From Rhytidiadelphus loreus (Eukaryota; Streptophyta; Bryopsida; Hypnales; Hylocomiaceae): 64,000 nucleotides of DNA. This document shows positions 35,850 to 49,277 of the stretch, piece by piece. The stretch spans positions 7,256,501-7,320,500 of the forward strand of contig OX344763.1 in assembly GCA_947034895.1 (NCBI GenBank), read 5' to 3'. The notes beneath the pieces were generated by a model that saw only the letters and a list, made by a program, of their open reading frames with translations, did not search any database and was not told the origin of the DNA. Made by a program: the position numbers and the translations under genes. The first letter of the stretch is position 1. Each line of letters opens with the position of its first letter.

Positions 35850-38280
35850 ATGCTCTCTGCTTCTCCGCCCTTTTGTTCTCGTCCTCCTGTCCATCCTGCT
35901 TCTTCTTCTCCTCCTTGCTCTTGTTCGTGTTCGTGTTCGTCTTCTTCGTCAGGGCAGTTGATTTCGTTCGTGGGTTTTTCTTCCTCGCCTCTCCCTGCGT
36001 TGCATCACAATGCTCCTGGTTCCTTGTCATCACTGAGGACGTGCGTGTCTGCTCGCCCTTTTGGTAGTGCAGGAGGATCCGTGACGTATGCGGGTGTGCG
36101 CGGCGGGCCGCATCCAACCGTCGAGACGCCCCGCTTGATGGCGCAGGTGCCATGGCTACGCGAACTTCTGCTTCGGGTTTTCTTTGTGGGATTCAAATTG
36201 TGCAATCAGTCGGGATCGCGGCTTAGGTCAAATTTCTAGGGTAGTAGTGGTCATGGGTTGCTACTAATCAGTGATTTCTGCTCCTCTTAAATTAGAAGAA
36301 GAAAATATGAATTGATCGCACTGTGTTAGTTGCGTTTGATTTTTTGGGTTCCTTTTTTTGATGGCTAGTGAAGCATTGTCTGGTCTTAATTAGGGGGCCG
36401 AGTTGTCGGTATCTGGAGATGAAGAGTGCTGTCTTCGAATTTTCAATCGAGTTTTTTCTTCTCATGATCAATTCTTCTCGTTGTGCAAGGAATCGTTTAT
36501 TTTGTGCCAGACTTGTACTCTACGTTTATGAATCGCCATTTTTGAATATTTATCTAGGTTTCGTTATGCTGATGCTTTGAATGACAGGTCTGGCGTAGTG
36601 GCCAAGGTTGAGGGGTTTGGATGTGGTATTATTGTTATTAATTCGGGGCGTAGGTGTAGCATAACTAGAAAGTTTTTTAGGGTAATTAGCTGCTTTGGTA
36701 CTGCGTGCTAACATGATGTGGAAATCTTTTGTTGCAGATAATAAATGACAGTGACGAAGTACCGCATCTGCCCGAGGAGCTGGTCGCCGCTACTGTACCG
36801 AAGCATGTTGCCATTATCATGGACGGCAATTCGAGGTGGGCGGAGCGAAGAGGGTTGCCGGCAAGTATGGGGCATGAAGCCGGGGTGCGATCATTAAAGG
36901 AAGTCGTCAACCTAGCACACAAGTGGGGCATCCAGGTTCTCACGGTTTTTGCTTTCTCCACGGAGAATTGGTTGAGACCTAAGGTGAAGTCTCATCCCCA
37001 GCTCTTAATTGCAAGACCGATAATGGTCAGTTTCATGGTTGTTACATGGTCATAGACAGGCACTAGGCTAGTTTGTACTACACTTAAACCTCTTCAATCA
37101 CGGCTTTTTCTCTAAAAGGATATTCTAGAACATCTTGCACTCTTGCCACACTGTCGACGACTTTAGCACACTTGCCAGGGAAAATCTTGGGACCTCTAGT
37201 AGTAAGATGAGGAAAGTTTGTGTGTTTAAAGAGCCGGAGGGGAAGCTCAGCAGTCTGATGTTTTGAAGACCCTGCAGATGGTTACCATACGTCCTGTCTT
37301 CAGGGTTCTTTTTGAAGACCAGATGAATCACAAACCCTATAGAGCTACTAGGGATAGTAAGACTGGAATGGTTACTATGCTGTGCAGGATGTCTAGTAAA
37401 AAATTATACCGAAGCAATCCTCTGAGGGTCGATCGCACTGACCTTTCGTTTAACAAAGACATGGGGGTCTTCTTTACTTTCAAGAGGACTTTATTGCCTT
37501 CCATACCGTATAGAACAGGCAGGTGCTCTATATTATCCTGTCCCGGAATTTCTTTTTGTACTCCGGAGTATTCATTATGGGATAGTGTGGTATTGTAAAG
37601 TTTCGTGCCGCCTGATACGATTGTTGGGATGTTGCAGATGGAGGTCGACTTCTTAATGATGTTGTTCGAGAATGTTTTAAAGAATGAGCTGAGCAGTCTA
37701 GCTAAGTAAGTGTTCTCTTATGCAAGCTTTGCATCGGTTGATTCGATTTGATCCATTCAGCACTTTGTGGGCCTCGTACTTGCTTTCCACTTCTATGGAC
37801 AAGTTTGCTGAATAGTGATCAACATTTCACAGGGAGAATATTCGAGTGCATTGCATGGGTGATTTGACGTTGTTACCAGAGTCGTTGAGAGACATGGTAT
37901 CCAAATTGGGCGAGCTTACCAAAAACAACACGGGCCTCAAGTTCTGCATAGCCCTCAGTTACAGTGGCCGGTACGACATCGCCAATGCTTGCCAAAGATT
38001 GGCGGCCAAAGTGGAGGCAGGCGAGCTCAGCTCCTCGGACGTCACTGAATCTGCGATTGAGGAGGAGTTGAAGACCAGCTGGTTAGGCGACGCACGGAAC
38101 CCGGATTTGTTGATACGAACAAGTGGAGAGCAGCGGCTTAGTAACTTTCTTCTTTGGCAAGCAGCGTATTCCGAGTTTTATTTTGTGGATTCGTTATGGC
38201 CAGACTTTGGGTCTGTTCAATTTAAAGAGGCCCTGCTGGCGTACCAGAATCGGAATAGGCGATACGGCAAGCGCAAATAG
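35850..38280 (+). CDS. cis-prenyltransferase (dehydrodolichyl/polyprenyl diphosphate synthase), probably plastidial
   Basis: Four exons with closing phases: 35850-36176, 36738-36983, 37638-37705, 37833-38280, giving 362 aa. Exon 1 encodes a Ser/Pro/Cys-rich stretch of about 100 residues typical of a chloroplast transit peptide, starting [13 protein letters not shown]. The catalytic domain has all UPP-synthase blocks: [17 protein letters not shown] (catalytic Asp at about residue 138), [28 protein letters not shown] and [18 protein letters not shown], then [14 protein letters not shown]. These enzymes add isopentenyl diphosphate in cis to allylic primers to make polyprenyl diphosphates. Chain length cannot be read from sequence alone. 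Homodimeric type, since the RxG-containing C-terminal block sits in the same chain. The ATG at 35850 is chosen because earlier frame-compatible starts are not ATG. Confidence 0.92.
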
Positions 38281-39674
38281 ATTCAATTTTGCACATGATA
38301 AATAATTAGTAGATTAATTGATTCACGATTCTTCACACCTTCAATGGGCAATCCGTAATCGAGTGTGTATGCACTGCACTTCGTCCTCCGTTCTCTGAAC
38401 GGCAACTTCTGGGGACTCGGTCTCTGTGGTTGGGAATTAGTGTATATTTCATTACACCTATCAAACGGAACATTCTTGACTGCCCACCCTTTTCACTGTT
38501 GTTGCCCTGTGGTTGATAATGACACAATAGATGGTTGAGTATCAATGCTTTCATTCTTGAACTCAAAGATGTGAGGATCGGTGTCCTGTAAAGAAGATAT
38601 CAAAGAATCAGCTCATCTTGGATATGAGCACTTGGTACACAATTTTTTGCTGAAATTTGTGCGTACTACTACTGGTATACCAGTGTCATTAGAGAAGGAT
38701 GAATACACACTACATTCACGTGTTTAATGTTTACAGTGAGAATCTCGTGGCACAACTTCCACAATTAGATGCCCCTTTGTTTTCCCAAGTACCTGGAAAG
38801 TTTGGCATTCTGTTAATGCACAGTTGCCCAAAGATACGTGAAGCAGAAAACATTGAATGGTGTGCCTGGAACCCTAACTTAATCCCTGAGATCATACTTC
38901 AGACAATTGCTGATCTTTCCATACCAATAAAAGAATGTGGAGGCAACTATAGATCTGATCTCTACCGCTGGCTGAGGTCGGTTTTCTCTTGATTCTGGTG
39001 GCACCGAGGTTCTCTGGGAACTGGGAACGTTCAGGGGAACGACCTTCTTCGAGAATCACTTGAAGCATCACTAAACCCTAATTCTGTCCGCTCAGTGGAA
39101 GATTGTATGTGGGCGTAGCTTGTTTGTGCGCACTGCTGCGCCGTTGTTATTCGAAGATTGCATTAGAAGTAGGTTCAGCCTGATTACCGGGAGAGCGATA
39201 GAGAAAATTGTCCACCTGGTGAAGGATGTGACCGCTACCTATCGGTGAGGCAATCGTAATGGTGAGGAACCTCGACATCGTAGTATGATGATATTAGGTT
39301 TTTAACTTCTATCTGCTTTTCAAACAAACTGCTGCTCTGTTCCGATGCAGATTCATTTGAATTTCGACTGAATCAATTGAAGAGTTCAGAGGTTTAGTGG
39401 GAAGCTGATCTTACATTGGACCCGTTCTCACACCTTTTTTTTTCTGGCTATTGTGATTTTCGGCCTGTTGTGATTTTCACTTCTGCTAGCGGAAAAGCGT
39501 GATGCCCTTACTTCAATAAGTTGTTTATCTGTAGGGTTTATCATATCCTAGAAAGCTCGTTCCGTGAGCATACAAAGAGTTAGGGAGCTACTGATAGGTT
39601 TCTCCACTCAATTAGGGTGAGGGTGAGGGTGAAATTCTTCGTAGAGGTCTACATAGAAGGGTCGTGTGTGCAAA
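38281..39674. other. Intergenic region with PPR promoter motifs
   Basis: AAACCCTAATTC at 39072 is a telo-box-like site upstream of the PPR gene. (GGGTGA)3 lies at 39618-39636. A 97-aa plus-strand frame at 38699-38992 has no recognised content and is not called a gene. Confidence 0.4.
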
Positions 39675-42335
39675 ATGAGAGGCGGCAATCAATTGAATCC
39701 TTTGTTGCGCTCGTTTGGACGACTGTGTTTGAACGCTAGTCCATGTTCAACATCGCAAGAGGTTCTATCAGCGGCACACATTCAAGTGGAGGTTTCTATT
39801 AGAAGAGGGATTGATACAACGCAATTAGTGACACAGCAGATTAGCAAGAGTAGCGGATTCGGAACAAGTGAAACGAGGATTAGGACTGCATATCTTGTTA
39901 ATCCTGCATCAGGTCAGGATTTTGTTCGATGCAGCTCGGCCCACATGTCAAGCTTGACTGAGGCCAGTCCTGCAACTCCACCGGATATTCAAGGTATTGT
40001 TTGCTCCTTTCTCCAAATTCACTTAGACAATGGAATATTTTCGCATTTATTTTTAAGCAGAAGAAAGAAAAAAGACTGCAATGTTGTTCTTCAACCGAGA
40101 AACTAGAGGATTATTTTCATGGTTACTTATAATATAATAAGATGTACTTGCAGAAGGAGAAACGTTGGATGCGGCGCCTAAAGAGGCACTGAGGATCCCA
40201 TTTAAAAGGAAAGGAGGTGCGAATTTTGCGCGATCAAGAACAAATTCTGTGATAGCTGCCCTTGTGCAATCGTTGGAATCCTCTCAATCCAGTGCTCAAG
40301 TGGCGGAGATACTTGAGCAGCGTTCTGAAGAGCTCTTACGCCCTAATAGTTGGCCTTGGCTGCCTCTCTTGGATGCATTACAGAAAGGTCCGAAACCTCA
40401 TATTGCAATGCAGGTTAGGAATGTCCCATAACCCTGTTTCTTAAGCTTTTTTTTTTATTGAAGTGGGTTTCCTACTACTGTTGACGAGTCCTTGTTCATA
40501 AACATGAAAGGAAAGCGTTGCAATTTGCGCTCCTGGAAGGTTCGTTCATTGTCTCTATACCAAGGGGAGAGACTAAGTAATATATTGAAAATGGAAAAAT
40601 TTCTGGTATTCAACGAATATGAGACATGCGTTAAAGTAATAGTAGTATGTTGGGGCTCATCGTTCCAAAGATTCGGTTGTCTAATACCTATGCGACTTGT
40701 GGTATTCTGAGAGTGTTGAATAGGGTTTTTGAAATTTTCAATCTGCGAGTAGTGTTCTGAGGATTGCACTGAGGATTATATGGAAAGAGACATATGAAAA
40801 ATTATACGTTTCTACTTGGGGAAGAGACACTGGCGATTAGCTGCTTGCTACTTTATTTTCTCTGTCAGGTGATTACAAGTGGCTTAAATGTCTTTTTCAC
40901 GTGCTTAGGGCTCTTATTAAACGAGAGTTTGTGCACAAGTGACAGGTTTTCAACTGGAAGAAGAGCAAGTTGGGATGGGTGGCAAATCCAAAAGAGTACG
41001 CAAAAATGATCTCATTTGCAGGCAGGATTAGTCAACCTCAACTAGCGGCGGACCTGTTTAAGGAGATGGAGAAGCGGGGTATAAAGAAAACAGCAGTGAC
41101 CTACAATGCACTCATTCATTCGTATGGTCGCAACAACGAGGCTCATAAGGCCCTTCAGTTATTTGAAGATATGAAAGCCACTAACGATTGCCAGCCAACA
41201 CTCGTGACCTATAATACTCTTATTTCAATGTACAGTCGAATGGGAGCAACGGAAGAGATGAAGAATCTATTCGTGGACTGTAAGGAGGCGGGTTTTAGTC
41301 CTGATAGGCACACATACAATGCTCTCATCTGGGGTTACATGCGGGCTGGTCAATTAAATCTGATGGAAGAGACTTTCAATGAGTTTCAGGCCGGTGAATG
41401 CAAAGCGGATGTGATTACTTACAATGCTCAGATTATTGGGTATGCCCGTGCAAGTGCAGTTGAGAAAATGGAGGCTGTGTTTTCAAGCATGCAGAAGGCT
41501 GGAATTCCTATTAATGCTATGGTTGGTGAAATTCTTATTGAAGTATATAGTCGAATGAAGCAATTTGAGAAGATGGATGGTGCAATGAAGATTATGGATG
41601 ACACCCCAGGTAATCCCCACTTATTTATGGTTGCATTTTTTGCCCTTAATGGTTCCCTCACTATTAATATATCCTCTTCTTTGTTTGCCAGATTGAACAT
41701 ATTCTTCGTACCAAGGGTTTGCAAGCATGCATGAATTAAAATCTCTGCTGTGTGAATTTAAGACTCCAAGTCCCTTGAACTTATCATGATTGTTCATTAG
41801 CACTCTTTGTTAATGACTGTTTGCTTCAGGTGTTCAATATGGTTCGCGTGTACATAGCATGGTAATTGAATGCTATGCAGACTCGGGGAAGTTGGACGAA
41901 ATGGAAGCTGCAATCACACGGATGTTCCAGAACAAGCGAATGTTTTCATCTCCAAAGTCCTTACACGCTTTGATTATGGCGTACTCCAGAGCTGGCGAAT
42001 ATGACCGCCTTGCAAAGACGATGGAAGTGATCAATGGTGCAGGGTGGATACTCCAGTCAGCTGTTCATAACATGCTTATCTCAGAATATGGGAAAGGAGG
42101 CCACCTTTCCAAGATGGAACAAGTGTATCGTGAGATGATGGCTGCATCTGTCAAACCTTCGTTTGAGACTTTCAAATACATGATTGATGCTTATGAGGCG
42201 GAGGGTGATGTTGCTGAAGCAGACAGGATTATGGACCTCATGCGGAAGGCAGGCTGTGAACCCGAGCCCAATTCTCAGCCTCGTGATCGCATGTGGACAG
42301 ATGACGAGATTTTTGGTGGAAAGTTCCGTCGGTAG
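39675..42335 (+). CDS. P-class pentatricopeptide repeat protein, organelle-targeted
   Basis: Four exons with closing phases: 39675-39993, 40154-40413, 40946-41609, 41830-42335, giving 582 aa. The N-terminus (MRGGNQLNPLLRSFGRLCLNAS) is basic, Ser/Leu-rich and acid-poor, fitting a mitochondrial or plastid presequence. Residues from about 210 onward hold 35-residue PPR motifs: TYNALIHSYGRNNEAHKAL, TYNTLISMYSRMGATEEM, TYNALIWGYMRAGQLNLM, TYNAQIIGYARASAVEKM, then more diverged ones in exon 4 (HALIMAYSRAGEYDRL, HNMLISEYGKGGHL, FKYMIDAYEAEGDV). No E, DYW or SMR domain, so it is P-class: probably an RNA-binding factor for organelle transcript stability, splicing or translation. The target cannot be read safely. 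Confidence 0.9.
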
Positions 42336-44286
42336 CATGGAGTGGATGTCTTGCAGCTCTTGGTGCAGCTATAAGGTAATCACACCGAATTGTGACACTT
42401 CAAGTACTGAGCATAGTTGCTATTATCAAAATGGTCTGATTTTTAACATTCTTATTATCATTAAAAGAGGATTCCAACGCACACAAGAATTCTTTATTTG
42501 GATACCATATGCAGTACCATTATAAGAGCTCAAATCTGTTTTGGTAGATGATCTGGAACTGATCCAAGTCTCTGATGTTGAGGTGGTGTGCATTCTCAGA
42601 ACCTATATGTACTCTTGGTGTGCAATATTTTGTGTAGGTTGGTGTTGCAATTAGGTGTGGTTTACCTGACAACTGTCACTCACCTCATACTATGTTGCTC
42701 AAATTTTAGATTTTCGTGTTTGATGTGGTACCCACATATGTAGACGGACGATTTATTTGCACTTTTTATGGAACAGCATTGGGGCTACGAACAAAATAAG
42801 GTCCCTCACTCCCTCTACCGTCTACGAACCTGGCATACGAAGGAGCTGAGCTGGGTTCTAAAGTCGATTTTTTGGTGCCAATACTCGATCTAAGTTACTA
42901 GCGTTTATAGAGCATCACATTTTCCCAGAAATCTCTATTTTGTTGGTGACTTCAAAAGGAGTTGCACGCTGACCCCGTTAAAGTAATCGGATTGCCTGGG
43001 CCTTGGATTACTCTCGAAAATTTACTGCCGTAGGCTGAATGTGTGACACGTATGTTATGCTCGATGATAGGGATATAAGTGTTCAGACTTTTTGGAGGCG
43101 GTCATGTCAAGATGCTTGGAGTGTAAGTTACAATGACTGAAGTGACTGACAAAACTGTAAGTGAAGTGAGTACAATTTTGAAACGTTTTCATTCAAACAA
43201 CCATACCATAAGCATGTACAAAATAGATAAGGTAACATGCTCTAAATGAATCTTCTTCAAACCGCCCCTATTTTTAGGTGGAAAATGGAGATCGGGTGAT
43301 CTTTAAATGGACCATTTTAGCAATTGAATGCATCAAGGAAAAATTGTTTTTCTACTGTAAGAGCCAGTCATTGTCTTTGATTTCTGCAAATTTCTTTACA
43401 AGTTGCAAGTGGACGCATTTTGGGAGAACTATGGTCACAAATAGGTGCGTATGCCTGAAATCTTTGAAAATCCATAAGTAATTCAAAAATGCTTGGAAAA
43501 TTATGAAACCACTTGGGTTCTTTGGCGAATTCATTTGTCTTTCTCTAAAAAATAATCCAAAATTCTTATGGTCTCCTTAAGCATATGAAAAAGGTGGAAC
43601 AGCCCGTAAATGGCACTTTTAGAGCATGTTATTTTATACCCAAGTTGTAGTGTGCAACATATTATACATCATCATGGAAGTTTGAAGAAAAATTTAGTCA
43701 TGATTTGAAAGAAAATCTATTTCATTGTTAGTCATGCCAAAAATTCAATTTTGTTCAACATGATTTGGAATTACTTTATCTTTTGTCAATTTTTTCTTAA
43801 AATTCTTAAAAAAACTTTTTGTGCCTTGGGCTATTGGTATACATCATTTCAAATTGTTGTACACAAAAATTGAAGGAAATTGACATTTATATAATTTGAA
43901 ATAACAATAGTTTGACAAACATACATATGATGTTGGATCTCACAATACTTGAATTTTTTTGGAATTGAGAGTATGGGATAGCATTAGCCATTTGTAGAGA
44001 GGATATGGGTTGCAATATGGGCCATTGTTACATCTTAATGTCCTTGCATTTGAAACATTTGTTGGATTGGGTAATATATTCAATTTATATTTCATAGCCA
44101 TATAATGCATTTTTAATTTCAATCTTTTTGTTGAAAGACTAAAGTTCATGATGCACATAATTGAAAATCCAACAAATTTAAAAAAAAAGTAAATTATCAT
44201 TGCACATAATGGGGTAAGTTTACCTTATGGTAAACCCTGTTGTTTTTAATTCTAAAAATCTCAACCTTTGTCACTTCTCACTCACT
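42336..44286. other. Intergenic region downstream of the PPR gene
   Basis: Probable PPR 3' UTR followed by AT-rich sequence. GAGGATTCCAACGCAC at 42468 also occurs at 12691 with related sequence for about 45 bp after it. No gene seen. Confidence 0.4.
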
Positions 44287-44860
44287 CATTAAGGTGGGTA
44301 CACCCATTATGGTGTAGTGCCTTAAAGCACACCCTAGATTAAGCCCTTAAATGGTGTAGTTATCTACTAAAAATTGTCACTGAGTGAATATGGTGGTACC
44401 ATTGGCTATTTTGGTATTGGTGACATGCTTCTAAGCTAAGCTCACATCACATGTTAATTTGTTTCTCTGACAAGGTAATCATTATTTTCTCTTCTTTGAA
44501 ACACATGGACAATTCCCATTGATTACTCACAAGCTTTTCCATTGCTTGTTGGTTACTAATTTGGTTTTTTTTTTTCATTGTTTTAAACACAATCGCAACT
44601 CCATTTCTTATCATTCTGACACCTTTGTGCATGTGACTGCTGATTTTCAGTGTAGCCTATGAGCATTTTTGAATACTCTACTTCCAAAACTTTGTATCCC
44701 TACTCTGATCTCATATTTGTCAAAATCTGAATTTCTTTTTGTGCATTTCTTCCTTTTCTACACATCTCTTTACAATCCTGTATTCCCTATTATCTACTTA
44801 GCCTTCAAATTACTCACAGCCCAATTCAGTGTGGCGCTTTTGGGCGTACCCACCTTAATG
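44287..44860. mobile_element. Inverted-repeat element with CATTAAGGTGGGTAC ends
   Basis: Left CATTAAGGTGGGTACACCC and right GGGCGTACCCACCTTAATG form a 19-bp inverted repeat with one mismatch. The TTAA in each end may be a target duplication (piggyBac-like or Harbinger-like) around GGTGGGTAC termini; I cannot decide which. No intact transposase. It lies about 120 bp upstream of the cyclase-like gene start and so occupies its promoter region. Confidence 0.6.
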
Positions 44861-44980
44861 TTAATAACAAGTCGGTCCCACGATTTATCTTTATTTCAGC
44901 GACAGGGTTCGCAGTACTGTAGTGCAGCCAGCCCTCTGAATCCCATTCTCTCTGTCCCAGTTAACAGTACCCAGCTCCTC

Positions 44981-47756
44981 ATGCGCACTCACCCAGCTCT
45001 TGTTGTCCATCAGGTTTGCAAATCTCCTCCTCGCCGAGCACATCTTGCTCGCCACCCAAACATGAACAAAACCCCAGAGACCGTGAAAGCACCAGCGGCA
45101 GAGACGAAAACACAGGGACACAACGAAACCCCTGGAGATGATGGTGATGATGATGATGATCAGAAGCTGGGAATTCATGGTTCAACGCATCCCATGGACC
45201 CCCACAAGCCGAGTTTCAGCGAGCTTTTGCCCGAGGCTTGGAGGCCGTATCCTTCCTTCGAGGGGTGGTTCATAAGAGTCCTGGACCCTGTGAGAGAATT
45301 CAGTGCGGCGGTGATTCTGGCCACGAACTACGCCAGTGGGGAGAGCCAGGTGACGATCTTGTTTGCTCTGGGGAAGAATTCGAGCAGCGGCGATGTGAAG
45401 GGGGGTGGACACACTTATGCCGTGGCTGTGAAAACAAAGGTACTAATCGCATTTTCTTTAGTGTTCTTGGTGGAGTGTGCTCGCAGTTCTGCTGCTTCCT
45501 TTAAGGAGGTCCGTCATCAGGATTACTGGTTGTGGAGCATTCTAAAATCTGCGACGAAACCAGCCTACTTGTTCAAATTGTAACCGTGTGATGGGGTTTA
45601 CAAAGGAAGAAAGGACAGACTTGTGTTTCATGTCGTTGACGTGATTGGTGTATGATACTGCAGGACGCCGGGTTTAAGAGAAATGGAAACTTGGGAGAAA
45701 AGCGGGGTGTAGAGCCGGAAGGGTTTGAATGGGAAGCTAATGGGATAGGGCGCATTGTTTTCACTCCGCATGTAACTGAGATTGATTTTACTGTTGAGGG
45801 ATACAACTTCAAAGCTCACTTGACGAAAGAGGTCAGTGCGTTCATGTTCTTTGATGTTCCTGCTTTGTGTCACACTTGTGCAATTTGGGCATTATCCGAT
45901 CAGATTTGGGTACTCTGTGTCCATCTTATTATTGTTGCAGTGTGAAATGCACATTCCATACTAAGGGCCATGGCATTCAAGGGAGCCTTGGCTAGTTTCA
46001 TGTTGGTATTGGATTTTCTCAGCCATGGATGTCCATTTGCATTGCGGTCCAGATCTGACCTAGGATGTAGATTCTAATGTGTTATTATTTTCTCTTGGCG
46101 CAGCTGCTGTGGGATGCTCATAATTCTGAAAATGGTCCTGAAGGTTGGGCAAGATATGCGACTATCATTCCCACTCACTGGTATGTGTATAGCTTAGGGT
46201 CGGCTGTCGAATATTCTTTTACAAATCTGGAGGAAAAAATTCACAGCGAAGGGTCTGCATTCGGACATGTGGAAAAGAATTGGGGCCACACCTTCCCTGC
46301 CGGTCACGTTTGGTTGCAAGCATTTTCCTCCAACAACACGGCGCAGGTATTGTTTCTATTGTACTTGATAGAGAGTTCTCTGTGCTTGTTTCGCCATTAA
46401 ATTCTGTGTAGTTTTTGGGTCCATATTAGAGGACATCATAACATTCTTGAGGACACCTTGGTCGTTCACCTGATACTTCCAGAAAGAATCAGGGTATCCA
46501 AGATGCTTTTATTCTCTGATACTCTCTTTCTTTGACCCAAATCCTGTGACATCTTGAGTTCAATGAAAGCGTTGGTACTCAGCTAGTGTAGCCACAGTTC
46601 AGCTATAGTGAGAAGGGTGGATGGTCAACACTGCTCTTGAATGTTATAATTGTTTCATTTTGTTTTTTCTGGTGTTTATTCTGAGATTGGACTTGCAGGT
46701 CTGTTGCGCCGGAGCTCATTTCGAACTTAATTCAAATGAGAATTGGAGTTCGCCCTATATTTTTGTACTGGGTTATCGGTCTCCCAAATTGCAGCTGGAT
46801 TTTCGCAGCAATGATCTTGGGATTTTGTTTAAGGACATGAATTTCGCACCTCTTGAAAGTTGTTTCTCCATCACAGCTATTGGGCCCTCTCATACTGTTG
46901 AGGTTAGTGCACTGCTGGTTCTTCACTTTGAACTGCTTGTGAGCTTGATAACTTTCTTGGTTATGTGGGGTGCTATGTTACACCATCCTTTGTGTTTGGA
47001 CAGACTTTGTGCTTTCGTCTTGTCTTTGCTATTCGCACGGTGTCATAAGCTTTATATTCACTGTTGGATTAAAGTAAGCCTGGAAATTTTTTATATCACC
47101 TTCTCTAGTAGCCTGTTCTGTGTTCTCTTACCACACTTAAGGGAAGTTGCATAAAAATGGGATGTGAGAAGTGTGAAAAGGGGTTGTATACCACCTAGTT
47201 GACCCCTGCATCCCCAGTTACTTCTTTAATATCTCTTGTACACGCAATGGTATCAATTTTCATGATGTTACAAAACTCCAATGATAATCATGTGCATTTT
47301 GGGCACCTAGGTTGTGACATTAAACATGTATCGATGTACTCATGTATGATATTGTTGGTTCCAATTTGGGCAGTTGTTTCTATTTTTTCTTGTGATTTTT
47401 TCCGGCACATTCTGCTGGCTGCTACAACCGGTCGCTGCAAGAAGTAATTGAACTGACCCTTCATTTTTGTCTTGTTGAAATGCCAGGTAAAGGCTTATGC
47501 TCCTTATGATACGTTTTCACCGCCTGTGTTGGCGCCAATGACCAAAGTTGACTGGGAACCAGCATGTCGGGAATCATATCTAGCAACAGTAGAGATTGAA
47601 GTGTACGAGCACGTGGCATGGGGAATTCCGGGTACCAAAATTCGTATTGAAACTCAAAAGTTCGAATTTGCAGCTCTTGAGTTTGGAGAAGATTTACTCT
47701 CTCAAGCTTCCAAAAGTGTGGAAACTGAACTGATCAATGTAAGAACTATGAACTAA
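44981..47756 (+). CDS. Tocopherol-cyclase-like protein
   Basis: Five exons: 44981-45439, 45664-45831, 46104-46346, 46699-46902, 47487-47756, about 447 aa (420 if the ATG at 45062 is used). Diagnostic blocks: FEGWFIRVLDP near residue 90, GFEWEANGIGRIVFTPH, PTHWYVYSLGSAVEYSF, GHVEKNWGHTFPAGHVWLQAF, CCAGAHFELN and ATVEIEVYE. The FEGW, HxEKNWG..FP..W.WLQA pattern is that of the tocopherol cyclase family, whose plant enzyme VTE1 closes the chromanol ring. This protein is clearly diverged from VTE1 and could act on another lipid. The last exon reads through a GTAAGA donor (47739) to a stop, so a further exon may be missed. The first 27 residues could be a transit peptide. Confidence 0.75.
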
Positions 47757-49277
47757 TTCGTTCATTAGCTGGTCTTGTATTTTGAATTCAGATTTTGTGC
47801 ACTACTTTCTTTTTAGTGGATTAGCCATATTTTAGAGTTACCAGTAGGGATGTTTAGATCATTTCCAATTGCTCCAATTCTGGGAGCCATGTTCAAAAAT
47901 TCAACTTTTTTCCCACCATGTTACTAGCCTATTCGTATGTATGGAATGCACGAGTTCAAGTCTACATCCCTGTTTGTTAGTTAGGCTTTTTGAACACCTT
48001 CGAATTCCCCTCCTACAATTGTCAATAATTATTGGGTTCTAATTTTCAGTTGCAACAAAGCCTAAAAGACCTGGGATTATTATTGTTTGTTGTTACTTAT
48101 CTCTAAAGTTTTGTGAAATGATCAAAACTCTGTTGTCAAAGAGACTAATTTTAGCCACTTTTCATTTTGTACCAGTATTGATGCCAAGTCTAAGTCAAAA
48201 TATCAGATAATACATCTTTAGCAATCTTGAAAGCATCCCAGTACATGAATGTACATATATTTTACACTAAAACTTGGTATTGAAACTTTATTAACGTAAT
48301 ATAAATCTGCTATAATATATGCACAATGTCATGAAAGTATGTCACAATTTCATCCTTCACACAGAAGGTCATGTTTTCATCAATGTTTTTCATTCATATT
48401 TTGGAGTCTAAAGAAGGAGTTTGTTGCTACAAAGCTTGATGTTACAAATTTTTCAACCGGGGGAGCTAGTATTATAATGGAAATACAATACAAAGGCTTA
48501 AGTCAATACAAGAATCTTCTTTATTGGTTCAATAATGAAGAAGATGAGGCTTTCCATTGACAAAAGCTACAAGTGAGGAAGTTTGAGTAGGACCTTACTC
48601 TAAAAACGAGCTAAGGCTACAAACCCCAAGATTCTTGTAGTGTAGTTCCTTCGCTGTTTGAGTAGCTAGCAGCCTTGTTTCTCGAAAAGGGAGCCAAAAC
48701 TAATGGGACAGAGCCTCAAGAGCCTCTTGTTTCCGCTTTGTTTTTTGTAATGTCTCCTAGATCTTCCGCAAGCCCTGAAAGTATTTCTCTCCACATTTTT
48801 CAAGCTCTGCGATAAACCATGGATTTGCTTGCATACTCTCGATCTCCGAGTCGAGAATCCGGCGACATTCAGGGATTACTTTTGACTACTAAGCTTAGAT
48901 CTTTTGCAGTTTGTGAAGATGAGAGGAGGGTCGGGCCAGATACAGTTTTGGAGAAGGAGAATACCGACGGTAGTACTCCAGGTTGAGTCACAGCCACGCT
49001 AGCGTTAACTTAAGTTATTACAATCGTGAATCTTCTCTCCGTCTTCAAATGTTGAGCAGAGGTTATCCTTTTTGTTTTCTGCCACCAATCGTGCTTTATA
49101 AAAGATTAATTGTAAGAAAGCGTACTACTCTGTACTCCTCCACAGCTGGATTGGCAGAGCGGGCTGCCGAATAGGTTTTGACTCTTTTGACCAGCGAGTG
49201 GCTGGTGGTAAATGAACATGTATATTGGCTTCAAGAGCACTTCAAGCTGGACATTCAATCGGAACTAAGTTACTCTT
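47757..49277. other. Intergenic region upstream of the PQQL-like gene
   Basis: No recognisable gene. Could contain an undetected terminal exon of the cyclase-like gene. Confidence 0.35.

Noticed and set aside
36582..36660. tRNA-like TGGCGTAGTGGCC (A-box-like) stretch
   Set aside because: No GGTTCGANTCC B box at the right distance and no cloverleaf; it lies in the prenyltransferase first intron.
38699..38992. 97-codon plus-strand ORF between the prenyltransferase and PPR genes
   Set aside because: No family resemblance, no partner exons found; single open frame of this length is expected by chance.
39618..39636. (GGGTGA)3 as an interstitial telomere
   Set aside because: Plant telomere repeat is TTTAGGG; three GGGTGA units are just a short simple repeat.
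44447..44632. 61-codon minus-strand ORF inside the CATTAAGG element as a transposase
   Set aside because: Too short, low complexity, no catalytic motifs.
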